Assembly (NCBI GenBank): GCA_002104945.1
Contig: MCFH01000117.1
Coordinates: 1 to 38,478, forward strand
Origin: Piromyces finnis
Taxonomy: Eukaryota > Neocallimastigomycota > Neocallimastigomycetes > Neocallimastigales > Neocallimastigaceae
DNA length: 38,478 nucleotides
Direction: 5' to 3'
Shown here: in pieces, positions 8,947 to 19,656 of the stretch
Layout of the letters: the number at the start of each line of letters is the position of its first letter
How positions within the stretch are numbered: position 1 is the first letter of the stretch
The notes under the pieces: model-generated
What the model saw: only the letters and a program-made list of their open reading frames with translations
What the model was told of the DNA's origin: nothing
Databases searched by the model: none
Translations under genes and position numbers: made by a program

Positions 8947-11096
8947 TTTTTTAATAAGATTTTTTTTAATTTTTATTTTTATTTTTATATAAAAAATTTA
9001 AGTTTATGCCTCTTAATTTTAATTTTTATTTTTTTTTTAATAGTGAACAATATTTTTTTCTATTTACTATTTAAATAATTTTCCAATAGAATTTCTTCAT
9101 TTCCATTACTTTCATATTTCTTATGTAATTTATATTAAAATATATTTTATAATATAAAAATTTTATAATTATTTTTTATTTATTATTACTGTGTAACAAT
9201 ATATCAATACGTTATATTATATTAATAAAAATTTTTTTAATTAACTTTAATTAATAATATATAATGTAATAATTTTTGTAGAAGAATCTTAATTATTAAT
9301 AAATTAGTTATTAGTAATAAATAGAAAAATTTAGAAAAAATAAATAGTTCAGTTTAGTAAAAGAATTATAACACCTCGTAGTAATATTAATTTTATAATT
9401 TTTTATTATTAATTATTTTTATTTAATCAGTAATTATTAGTAATTATTATTAATAAAAAATTAAAATAATTGTAAAGCTTCAATTAAAGCTTCAGTATAA
9501 ATAGTTAAGGAAAAAATTTGTTAAGCTTCAATTAAGAATTATTTTCAATTTTATATAAAACCTTTTTATTATTTTGATTTATAAAAAAGTCCACTTTAAA
9601 TGTAAATAAAGAATCAAATAAAATTTTAAACTCAAATTATTAACAAAAGAATCTTAAATAAATTTTTATTATTATCTTTTCTAAAAATTTTTATCAAACT
9701 TTATTTAATAATAAAATAATTCAACCTATTCGCGAAACTTCTGATACCATATAAATCCCTTAATGATTGAAAATGCCTGTTTTAATTTATCATTAAAAAA
9801 ATATAAATTAGTAAAAAATAGTTAGATTTATTATCTCCATATTACGCATACCTTTAATTTCAATTAAACAAAAATGCTGGGGGTTATTATTTTGTTCTTA
9901 TATCATTAGATTGACTTAATTATATATATAATCTTAAAAATTTTAAATAATATAAATAATTGTTTATAAAGATTACAGGTTACTTTTACAAAAAAAATTG
10001 ATATTAAAACTTTATATTAACCTATTATTTAATATTTTTTTATTATAAATTAAAGAAAAAGTCTTCTTAATTATATTATAAAATATAATAATAAAATCAT
10101 TGAATTCTTTATTAATATTACTAGAATCTAGAATATTATAAAATATCTTTTGATTGTGTTTTTATTTTATTTTAGTAAATATGTAAAAAATTGTATAAAA
10201 AAATTGTTTATAAAAATATATTTAATATTAAATTTTTATGTTAATATTTTGTTATTTAAAATTTGGGTAATTACAAATATTTATTTACTTTTTTTTATAT
10301 AGTAAAATAATTTATTATAATAATAAATGTATATAAATAAATAAACAAATAAATAAATAAAAATAAAAAAAAAAAAAAAAAAAGACTAAGCTCTAAATCA
10401 AAATAATCAAAATTTATAAATATTAATATAATGTTTTAATTTATCATCTTAATTTTTGATAATTTAAAATTACTTTTTGTATATTATACATATATTTTTA
10501 ATTAAAAATAAGGAATAAGGTTCATTTTAAGTAGCTAAAAAATATAAATTTTTTGTTCAGTAGATCCCACAAAAATTTATTTATAGCAGTATCAAAATAT
10601 CAACTGTAGAAAATTAATATTCAATAATATAATAGTAATAATTCGTAATAATCGCTTCAAAAGTATTAAGTATTAGAAATCACTAAAATACAAATAATTA
10701 ATAATATCTATTATTTATATTCTAACCCTATATGTTAGAATATGTGAAACGTATGGCAAATGTATTGAAATATATTAAAAAGTTATTTATATGTTTTGCA
10801 TATTAGATTAGATATTTAAGTTACAATATATATGTAGTTTGAATAAAATAGAATGAAGTAATAGTTTCTTTATCATAAATTATGGTAATAAAGTTGACCT
10901 AATTATAAAACTTAAATAAACAAATCTTAATAATAATATTAATTATTATATATTAATATAGAAGATTTTAAGAAATTCCCTAGTATTTTAGCTAGTTTAC
11001 ATAGTTTACATAGATAAGGTAAAAATAATATATATATAAGTAGTAAAAGTAATAAGTAATAAATATACATAAAAATAAGTAAACAATTTTAAATAA
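8947..11096. other. 2.1-kb gene-free, very AT-rich region
   Basis: No ORF above about 60 codons with protein-like composition and no RNA gene is recognisable. It contains A/T runs, a 12-base direct repeat AGCTTCAATTAA (about 9476 and 9524), an A-run near 10368-10383 and the hairpin at 10717-10743. Its left end should contain the promoter of the minus-strand secreted protein. Its right end may hold an upstream exon of the following broken gene. Confidence 0.6.
10717..10743. repeat. Perfect 10-bp-arm inverted repeat
   Basis: ATATTCTAAC (10717-10726), a 7-base loop, then GTTAGAATAT (10734-10743). It stands out by its G/C content in a nearly pure A/T region. No associated gene is seen; it could be a small mobile-element end or a protein-binding site. 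Confidence 0.75.
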
Positions 11097-11202
11097 AAGT
11101 ATCACTTATCCTATACATTTTTTATTTTTAAATCTTTATTTCTTAATCTATATAGTAATAATAAACATAATAAACATAATAATAATAAACATAATAATAA
11201 AC

Positions 11203-11295
<93 letters not shown>

Positions 11296-13075
11296 TTGAT
11301 CCTACAAATGAAGTTGAATCACCTACCTTCTCTACCGGTGGAAACAATCAAAACCAAAATATTAATAATGCTGATTTTTACGAGAGAAATGTTAAGTGTA
11401 TAAAAATTTTAGGATATTTGGTACAAAGATCACGAGAAACAGCAGTATCTGCTGAAGGAAAATTATTAAAATTTGATGTACGAAATAATGGTGGGATATT
11501 GAGAAAATTAATTAAATCTATAAAAATTCCTTTAGGTATTAAAATCCAAGATCAGTCCTGCAATCAAGGAGGAAATTCAGCTGCCGGCACGTCGTCTTCT
11601 ATAGTAATAACAAAAAGAATCGACAATGTAAGGTGTCCATGTAATAAAGCAAAATATAGTGATTTAAATAAATATAAAAATAAATTCAATAATACCAAGA
11701 TTGAAAATATGATTTCTTCTTTAACATATGATCTCAAGTTACAAGAATATGAAGAAGCCATAAATGAAATTGATAAAAGTGAAGGTGAATTTATAAAAGC
11801 GGCAGCCGATATGATGGATAGTCAAAACGACAAAATAGATATGGAAGGAAGAATTTCGGGTTCAGGAGAAAACAAAAAATTCATTATAATGATGTCAGTT
11901 CAGAGATTGAAGTTATGATGAAGTTATCAGAGAATATCCTCAACAACATTTCAAATCCAACGGTGATCAAAACACGTTTATGGATATCGAGAATGAATCT
12001 TTTTTATAGCAAAATATTTAAGAAATTTGAAAAAAAAATTAATAGAAGGAATTAATAATAATTCGCCTGAAATTAAAAATTTAGTTTTGAGTAAATTAAA
12101 CAAACTAGCTGAAATATATAATGAATATAAGCAAGAATTAGCAAATACTAAAGATTCAAATTTGAATGGTTTTGAAGGAAAACTACTAGAGATAGCAGAT
12201 ATATTAGATATATATAATGACGTTTATTCCGTTGCTCTCACAAACGGAGTAATAGAATACACAGGAAAAAGTAAAATACTTTTACCACTTGAACCTAATG
12301 AAAAAATGATAAAATATTTAAATGTCTTAAAGTATAAAAGACTAGTTAGATTAATGAAATCTTCAAAAATATTTGATAAAAACTTATTTCCGCATAATGG
12401 TATGGAAAACAAATTCAATGAGCCATCTTATGAAAATTTGTCAAACCATGAGAATTCATTATCTCTAAGTGATATATTTAAAAATATAGAAAACTTAGAT
12501 TTGCCATCATCCAGACCTTTGTTCAACCTTGTTATATTTTTGAGTATTTTCAAAGTTTTAGATAATAATTTAAAAGGTATTGAAGAAAAATACATTACTG
12601 ATAATGCGGCCAGATTAGTGCAAGTTAATTCAAATGACATCAATGAAAGTATTAAAAATCACTTAAAATAAATTCGCCATTAGATATGAATCTGGAAGAT
12701 TTATATTTCTCACAAATGTTATCCACTATATCCGATGATGATATAAGCAATTTTTCTAACGAAAATACTTGTAATGAAATAATGGCTGATTCTATTTCAT
12801 CTGTGTTATCTGATTTAAAATCTTTTTCTAATGATAAAAAGTTATTACCAATGGATAATGAAATAAAAGTAAATGGAGATTCTGGTGAAATTTTGCAAGA
12901 TACTCTTGTTGAAGGTGAAAATTGTATTAGCAGTGCAATGAATTATGTCAACAAAATGGTAAAAGATATTATGGAATCGGATAGTCCACAAGCTAAAGCA
13001 TTGGTAAATAAAATTAATAGAATATTAAAAAAGCCACTAAAAAAGCGAAAAAACATCCAAGAGCGTCAATGCTGA
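11097..13075 (+). pseudogene. Unrecognised gene split by three single-base A-run indels
   Basis: Three reading-frame pieces look like one protein. Piece 1 opens with a long Asn/Lys/His repeat (11157-11294) and runs through RNVKCIKILGYLVQRSRE to an A6 run at 11874-11879. Adding one A there would continue into DVSSEIEVMMKL. Piece 2 follows an A9 run at 12030-12038, where removing one A restores the frame (KKFEKKLIEG). Piece 3 follows an A4 run at 12665-12668, where one more A joins NHLK to INSPLDMNLED. The result would be roughly 660 residues, mostly helical, acidic and Asn/Lys-rich, with a CPC motif (VRCPCNKAKYSD) and no family I recognise. No in-frame ATG precedes 11708, so an upstream exon (a possible acceptor TATATAG ends at 11155) or a lost start is needed. 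It is either a young pseudogene or a real gene with homopolymer assembly errors. Confidence 0.55.
11157..11294 (+). repeat. AAT trinucleotide repeat with AAACAT interruptions
   Basis: AAT units, broken at the left by four AAACAT steps, encode a poly-Asn tract with Lys-His pairs in the frame of the broken gene. A similar composite repeat lies in reverse orientation in an intron at 31864-31977. Confidence 0.9.
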
Positions 13076-13082
13076 AGAAACA
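13053..13082 (+). repeat. 30-bp exact copy of a retrotransposon segment
   Basis: The 30 bases starting ACATCCAAGAGCGTCAATGC are identical to 6088-6117 inside the retrotransposon ORF, same strand but a different reading frame. Sequence on both sides is unrelated. It supplies the last codons (IQERQC) and the stop of the broken gene at 11097-13075. Confidence 0.9.
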
Positions 13083-13369
13083 CTGTATACAAATTTAATC
13101 TTTAATTAAAATCCAATAATTATATATATAATTTTGATGACTTTTTTTTTTTTTTTTTGACTCTATTAAAACTAAAAAATAATAAAGAAAGCATTATAAT
13201 TTATTCAAAGATAATATAAAGAAAATTATATTAATAGTAAATACTTTTAAATAGCATAAATATTAATTATTTTGAATGTTTTATTAAATATTTTTTATAA
13301 AAATATATTTTATCGTTGTTTCATTTAAATAAACATTTTTTTTTAACACTTTTTATTATTGTAAAAAAG

Positions 13370-13594
13370 ATGAAGCTATTAATTAAATTTTTATTTTTAT
13401 TTTTATTACTAGTTATTTATTATTATTTTTTTTTTATTATTTTTTTTTATTTTACTAATGATAAAATAAGATCGAATGCCATTATCATACAACATAATGA
13501 AACATATGGACTTAATCTTTCACCTATATTTTATAAATTAAAAAATATAATTTTAGTATATTTTCATATATCAAAATATATATCAGCAGAATAA
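13370..13594 (+). CDS. Possible small membrane or secreted protein
   Basis: 74 codons from ATG 13370. One long hydrophobic segment (about residues 3-27, Leu/Phe/Tyr/Ile) is followed by a polar tail containing TNDKIRSNAIIIQHNETYG and a second hydrophobic patch. Base composition in 13470-13530 is less extreme than nearby, which suggests coding, but the minus strand of the same stretch also has an open frame (ERLSPYVSLCCMIMAFD) after a possible splice acceptor. No homology is recognised. It may be spurious. Confidence 0.25.
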   Translation: MKLLIKFLFLFLLLVIYYYFFFIIFFYFTNDKIRSNAIIIQHNETYGLNLSPIFYKLKNIILVYFHISKYISAE

Positions 13595-13735
13595 ATTACC
13601 TATTCTTGCAAATTTCCAAAACACCCCAAGAATACTTTATATTTTAAATTTTATAAAAGAAATTAATTTTTAATTTTAAGGAAAATATTGAAATATATTT
13701 ATTGGGTTAACATTTTTATTGTAAAATTCATATAA

Positions 13736-13849
13736 TTACCCAGTTTTGTTCTTATCTATAACACTTGGAAATTGAGCACGAACATATGTACAAGTACAAA
13801 TTAAAAATATAATTACGAGTAATAAACTTTTAAAATTAAATAAGGCTGA
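13736..13849 (-). pseudogene. Signal-peptide-like remnant
   Basis: The minus-strand frame is open between stops and reads [18 protein letters not shown] followed by [12 protein letters not shown]. That is the shape of a fungal signal peptide with a clean A|Q cleavage site. It has no ATG. It ends at GGTAATTAT, a plausible 5' splice site at GTAATT. It is either the first or second exon of an undetected secreted-protein gene or a decayed one. Confidence 0.3.
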
Positions 13850-14608
13850 CTAAAGTAATTATATGAATATATAAAAAAGAATATATACATTATTTATTTG
13901 CTTTATATATTTTAATTTTTGTTTTCATTTTTTAAATTTTCCATTTAAATTGCCAAAACCGTTATTATATTTAATACTTTTTATGTATTTTATATATCAA
14001 AATTAATTAATGTATTTCTAATAAAATAAACAAAAATGCGACTCCTGAAAATATATTTATAATATCAATGTTTTTCATTTTTAGTATATAATTATTATTT
14101 CTATCTTATAAAATATACCATTTTAATAATTTGAGTTTTTATAAATTCTTATTTATTTTAATATTATATATATATATATATTGTTAATTATAAAAAAAAA
14201 ATAAAAAATTAGTATGTTTATTATTATTATTTTTTTTAATTTTATCAATATTATTATCGATACTTATTATTATATTATAATACCTTATTTTATTTATTTA
14301 TTTAATTATTTTTTATTATTATTATTATTATTATTTATTATATATTTTATTTTGTTTATTTTTATTTTTATTTTTTTTTTGAGATTTATCTATTTTTTTT
14401 ATTCTTTTTCTTTTAAATAATTTCTATTAGTTTTGTTATTAATTTTCTAGGTTAATGTATGTATTATTTACAAATTAAATTTTTTATTAAAAAATCCAAT
14501 CATTAATTGGAATTAATTGGAAAGTATAATGAAGATTATTAAAATAATTTTTAATATATTTTATTATTTTCTTTAAATAGCAATTAATACTAAATAAATT
14601 ATAAAAAA

Positions 14609-15533
14609 ATGACTTCTCAACTTCTTCCATTAGGTTTGTTTTGATATAATATAAAAGAAAAGATAATAATAGTAACAATAATAATAACAACCTACAATAA
14701 TAATGATAATTAAAAATAAAAAAAAAAAATTTAAAATAATATTCTTGAATAATTAAAAAATATTGGATTTTATTAATTGTTATATAAATTAATTTATACA
14801 TATTAACTAAAATATATTTATAATGAAAATAATAATTATTCGATAAAAATAAAATAAAACGAAACAAAATAAATAGAACTTATTGATAAATGTATTGGTT
14901 CTCGTATCTGGGTAATCATGAAGGGTGAAAGAGAGTTTGTTGGTACTCTTTCTGGTTTTGATGACTATGTCAGTATCCTTTTTAATAAAAATTAATTGAA
15001 TAATAGTAAAACCATCAAATAATTGATAGTTATTAATCATTTAAAAGTAACATATAATTTGAAACAATGTTTATCCTTAATATTATTATTATTTTCTTCA
15101 TAATTTAAAAGATATGGTACTAGAGGATGTTACTGAATAGTAAGTCATTATCTTTTTTTTTTTTTAAATAATTACCAAAAAGATAAAATAAGATATATAA
15201 TTCTCACTATTTAATATTATGTAATCTAAAGTGAAGATACTCCTCAAGGAAAAAAGGTTACACATCAAGAACAAATCTTATTAAATGGAAACAACATTTG
15301 TATGGTATGTGACTATAAAAAATAAAATATTTTATTAATAACATTGATTTTTAATTTAAACAAATTATGTATATAAATATGAAAATAAAACAAAAATAAA
15401 TATAGTTGATTCCAGGAGGAGTGTAAGTATATTGATATTTAAAGATACTTATTTTCTATTTTATAATAGTTAAAACTAATATATTAATTTTATGACTGAT
15501 AATAATAATAGTGGCCCTGAAGGAGCACAATAA
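14609..15533 (+). CDS. LSM5: LSM5, U6 snRNA-associated Sm-like protein
   Basis: Joined exons: 14609-14633, 14877-14972, 15112-15139, 15232-15304, 15406-15422, 15512-15533; about 86 residues, the usual family size. LSM5 is one of seven Lsm proteins forming the Lsm2-8 ring on U6 snRNA (nuclear splicing) and the Lsm1-7 ring (cytoplasmic decapping). The protein begins [20 protein letters not shown]. The Sm1 part shows [20 protein letters not shown]. The Sm2 part shows [16 protein letters not shown]. The end is GVGPEGAQ. Five introns interrupt a tiny gene. Four have ordinary GT-AG ends; intron 2 has a U12-type donor (listed separately). All junctions keep the frame and restore conserved sequence. 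The gene converges with the RING gene downstream. Confidence 0.93.
14973..15111 (+). other. Probable U12-type GT-AG intron in LSM5
   Basis: The 5' splice site GTATCCTTT matches the minor-spliceosome consensus exactly. TCCTTAAT at 15074-15081 matches the U12 branch consensus TCCTTRAY, but its distance of about 31 bases to the AG is longer than usual. Splicing at GTCA|GTATCC and AAAG|ATATGG gives DDYVNMVLED, as in other LSM5 proteins. Confidence 0.75.
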
Positions 15534-16219
15534 TTTTTTTTTTTTTTTTAAAATGGCGGCTACACTCAGAATTTAATAATAGAAATTGTAAATATTTTAA
15601 GGAAACTAAATATTACTTATTTAGCTTTCTTATTACACTACTCAGTAAAATTTATTATTAAAATTTAATTTAAAATTTATATCTCAATTAATTTATTAAT
15701 CAGTCAGTCATTGATTGATTACAAATGCAAAACAAAAAAATCAAATAAATAATAAAAAAAAAAAAAAAAAAAAAAAAAAGAAAACATATATTTAATAAAA
15801 TTCAAGTAATAAATTAACAAATTTAAATTTATTATATTAACAATATTTTTTTTTGACTATATGAAAATTAAGATTATTATTATTATTATTATTATTTTTT
15901 TTTTTTGAATAACTATAATTTATTCATAATTATTACTTATATTTATTTAGTAATTATTAATATATGTAATTGTAACTAATATTATATATAATAAAAATAG
16001 CAAAGAATATGATATTCTCTTTTATATAAACATTAATATATATTTAAAGAATAAATAGTTTTATTACAGGGCGAAAAAAAAAAAAGATGTGAAGAATGAT
16101 ATATATTTAGTATTTTTTTTTTTTTTTTTTTTTTTTAATAATAGTTAAGACTATACAGAAATATTTGCTTGAAAAAAGTATAAATATTACATTATATCAT
16201 TTTATATGTTTTTAAAAAT
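15534..16219. other. Convergent intergenic region with long A and T runs
   Basis: This lies between the 3' ends of LSM5 and the RING gene. It contains a 26-base A run (15754-15779), a (TTA)n stretch near 15876 and a 24-base T run (16113-16136). Nothing coding is seen. Confidence 0.7.
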
Positions 16220-17232
16220 CTATTTGAGATTTATCTTTGAAAAGGAATTAACATTTTGTTGACAACATGGACAACGATTATATGATTTAAAAGTCATCAT
16301 TTCTCTACAATCATCACATAAACATAAACAACCACATGGCCACAATATAATTTCTCTTTGTGCATCAAAACAAACAACACATGTTCTACGATAGAATTGA
16401 TATGGATCTTTAATTTCGGGTGTACTTGTTACATCAGATACTTTGTTATTATTATTATTATTTGTATTTTCACTACAGTAACTATTACTACTATTACTAC
16501 TACTTTCTTCTTGGGGATTATGATGAGAAAATGGATTGAATTTCTTTAAAATTGGTGATTTCCATTTAATTTTATGTTTATCCTTTCCAGAATATCCATC
16601 TGACGTATTTCCTGTGTTTAAATCGATTTCACATTGAGCTGAAGCTTTAGCTAGTGTATCTCGAAGAGGTAACTGATATTTAAATGAATCTTCAATATTT
16701 TCAGAAATTGTTTGTGAAGATAAATCTTCTGTTTCGGTATTACATGTATCCGAATTTAATAATTTACGATATTTTGAACGAGTTACCATTCTTTCATTTT
16801 CATAACCAATTAAATCAGAATTTGATATAAAACTATTATTTTCTGCTATTATATTCTGATTTTTCAAATTATTGATCACGTCCGAATCATTTAATATATC
16901 ATAAAGTTCATGATATATATTGTCTTTTGAGTTGTTCATTGAATCTGATAGAGTTATACTACTTTCTTCTGTATCTTTTGGAGGTTCTTCATAGGTATAT
17001 GTTAAATCTTCTTGATTATCGTCTTCATTTTCTGAATAAGTATTATATAGGAATTCACTATATTCATCATCCATTTCATCATAATTTTTATAATGAATTA
17101 TTTGATTTAAAGGATACGAAATAGATTTTTTATTATTATTTTTAATATACTTTATCTTTTGCTTAGTATCCACTTTAGGTATATTGTCTTTTGTTTTCCA
17201 ATTTTTTTCTAGGAAATGTTTACTTTTTATTA

Positions 17233-17263
<31 letters not shown>

Positions 17264-18771
17264 TATCGTTTGTAAACTATTTTTACTAAATATTCGATTA
17301 TTTTTTATAATTGAGGAAATATTTTGAATGCTAAATAAATTAAATAAATTATTTTGTATTTTTTCTTTATTAGATATTATGGTGGCATTATTTTCATCCA
17401 TTTTAGAATGCTCATATTCATCTGATGTTGAGTGATATGAGACTGGATTATAAATATTTCTATATTTTTTATAATTAGGATTGGCCCAGTTTTTATATAT
17501 AAAATTTGAATTTTTGATTCTTTTTTGAATTAAATCTTTATTTAAATAATCCATGTCATATTTAGTTTTTGAATTTTCATCATTAATATTTTTATTGTCC
17601 CATTTTATTGGTTTATCAGAAAACTCACTTCTTTTATAATAATCATACCAATAATAAGACATTGGTAGTGATACGATATTAATGTTATAACAATATCCAT
17701 TGTTTCCTTCATTACGTAGTGTTTGTTCAGCAAGTTTAAATAATATAGTGTGGCAATCATCCTTCAATGAAAATCCTTTAAACATCAATTTTATTATATG
17801 AGCAAACTCTCTTAAACTGTTATTTATAACATGTTTTAAAAATAAGAATAAGAAATAAATAACTGTGGAAAAGAGAAGAGTAAATTCTACAATACGCCAA
17901 ATAGCCTTTTTATTTATTAATTTTTATTTTTTATATAATAAAAAAAAAGGTATTAATATTTTTCATTTATTAATTCTTTTTTTTTTTTTTTTTGCTTTCT
18001 TTCTTTTCTTTTTATTAAAAAAAAGTACAAAGATAATAAAAACTTACTAAAATCATAGGATATCCCGTTCCTTTCGAGTAAATGTGATAAATGAAATAAT
18101 AAAAATCTGTAGAACGATAGATTAATGTCATAAATAACAATAAATATTTATGTAATCCAAATACTTTTGTTGAAAAAATAACAAGTGAGAAGAATGCTCT
18201 CATAAAAAATATCATTAATGTTGGACCAGAACGATTATAATATAATAATAAAGAAGTTTCAAAATCAACCTAATTTATATTTATATTTTAATTTATATAA
18301 ATACATAAGTTTATTCAATTTAAAATGATATTTATATTGTTATCCTTATTGAATATTTAAAATATTAAAATGAGAGCATAAAATATAAACCTCAAAGATT
18401 GCAAGTCCAGCGTTTCCCTTTTGGTACCAAGTTAAAATTAAATTTTTTATCGCGTTAACACAAGATACCATATAATAGATTGTAAAAATCTCATCTGAAT
18501 CTAATTTTACTTTCATATATTTATTATTAAATAGTAATTCTAATAATGGCGTTGGTAAATAGTTCGCAATTTTATTGAAATTAATTATTGAGATAAATTT
18601 CAAGAAAAATGTATTATCTTCCTCTAGAAGAATTATATATAAATTATGTGCTATAAAAAATAAAGATGCTAATATTGGCAAATTAATTATTAATTTATCG
18701 ATAATAGTTAATTTTTGTGGTCTTTTTGCTGGTAAATGTTGTCTTAAATATAGCCAGATTGAACTCTTCAT
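16220..18771 (-). CDS. Asi-like multi-pass membrane RING-type E3 ubiquitin ligase
   Basis: Exons on the minus strand: 18771-18391, 18269-18048, 17905-16220; about 762 residues. About five hydrophobic segments occupy the first 245 residues (around LIINLPILASLFFIAHNLYI, IFTIYYMVSCVNAIKNLIL, MIFFMRAFFSLVIFSTKVFG, YLLLFMTLIYRSTDFYYF, FTLLFSTVIYFLFLFLKHVI). SLREFAHIIKLMFKGFSLKDD follows. Then comes a 400-residue hydrophilic linker rich in Asn, Ser and acidic residues. A C-terminal all-Cys RING closes the protein (CVVCFDAQREIILWPCGCLC, CDDC, CPCC). This architecture and RING pattern resemble yeast Asi1/Asi3, inner nuclear membrane ligases that remove misplaced membrane proteins. Target and location are inference. 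Splice joins E|VDFET and MIL|AIWRIVEF keep the frame. A poly-Asn run (TTA repeats, 17231-17264) lies in the linker. Confidence 0.8.
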
Positions 18772-19656
18772 TATTAAAAATCATTTATTTATATTTTTAT
18801 TTAAAGGTTTACATGAAAGAATATATAAAAATAAAGAATAAAATATTATATTTATACTTAAATTTTAATATTTATATTTTCCAGATATTAAGATAAAAAT
18901 ATTAAAATAAAAATTATTTTAAATATTTATATATAATTTTTATTAACATAAAGTCAATTGAATTTATATATTAATCTTACCATTATAAATGCCATGCAAA
19001 AATACCTAGATATAAAATATCTAGGTAACAATATTAAAGACTCTTTAAAATTCATTATTAATATATTATTTCTTTGCTGCTATAATAAATAGAGAATATA
19101 ATTAAGATTCTAAAATAAAAAAAGTAAAAAAATATTTCATTTATAAATATTTATAAAAAATATAATTTCATTTAAAATTGAAAATTAGTTTGTTTAAAAT
19201 GAATATAATTATATAAAATTTACTATTATAAAAAATTATAAATATTCATTATTATTTATTTTTTATATTATTAATTTTATATTTTGATTTATTATACAAG
19301 AAAATTGCTACATTTAATTATTAAAAAAAATAATTTTTATTCTTAAATGTATAATATAATATTATGATTTAATATAATAATATAATTTTATAATAAATTG
19401 CTTAACCAATTAAAAGTAAGTAATGAAATACAATTTTTTTTTAGAAATTGGAAAACCATTTTAAATAAATATTTATAAAAAAAAAAAAAAAAAAGCAGAT
19501 AAATAATTAAAAGTAATTATTAATAAATATTAACATTTTATTTTTTTTTAAATAAAAAATATTTAAAGTATGAAATATATGAATTTCAATTAATATTTTG
19601 TTTTCATTCAAACATATTTTGTTATTCTTTAATATAGTAATTTAATTTCAATCAAA
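18772..19656. promoter_or_regulatory. Shared divergent upstream region of the RING gene and eIF2B beta
   Basis: The two genes are head to head with about 885 bases between start codons, so both promoters must lie here or in the 5' UTRs. No TATA-type element can be told apart from the A/T background. The only distinctive element is the palindrome at 19003-19027. An A run lies at about 19479-19494. Confidence 0.45.
19003..19027. repeat. Perfect 11-bp-arm palindrome in the divergent promoter region
   Basis: TACCTAGATAT, AAA, ATATCTAGGTA. A dyad this long and G/C-containing is unusual in this background. It could bind a dimeric regulator of the two divergent genes, which is inference. Confidence 0.7.

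Larger units (their letters stand above)
13083..14608. other. Mostly non-coding AT-rich region
   Basis: This region holds a T-run at 13143-13158 and two weak coding candidates listed separately (13370-13594 plus, 13736-13849 minus). From about 13850 to 14608 nothing is recognisable apart from A/T and TTA repeats; reading frames there are poly-Phe/Ile/Tyr artefacts of composition. Confidence 0.6.

Noticed and set aside
14214-14420. Phe/Ile/Tyr-rich frame upstream of LSM5
   Set aside because: A/T composition artefact; no start context, motif or GC change.
14487-15040. Two minus-strand frames over LSM5
   Set aside because: They overlap the LSM5 exons antisense and cross its introns; the plus-strand exon set restores a complete conserved protein.
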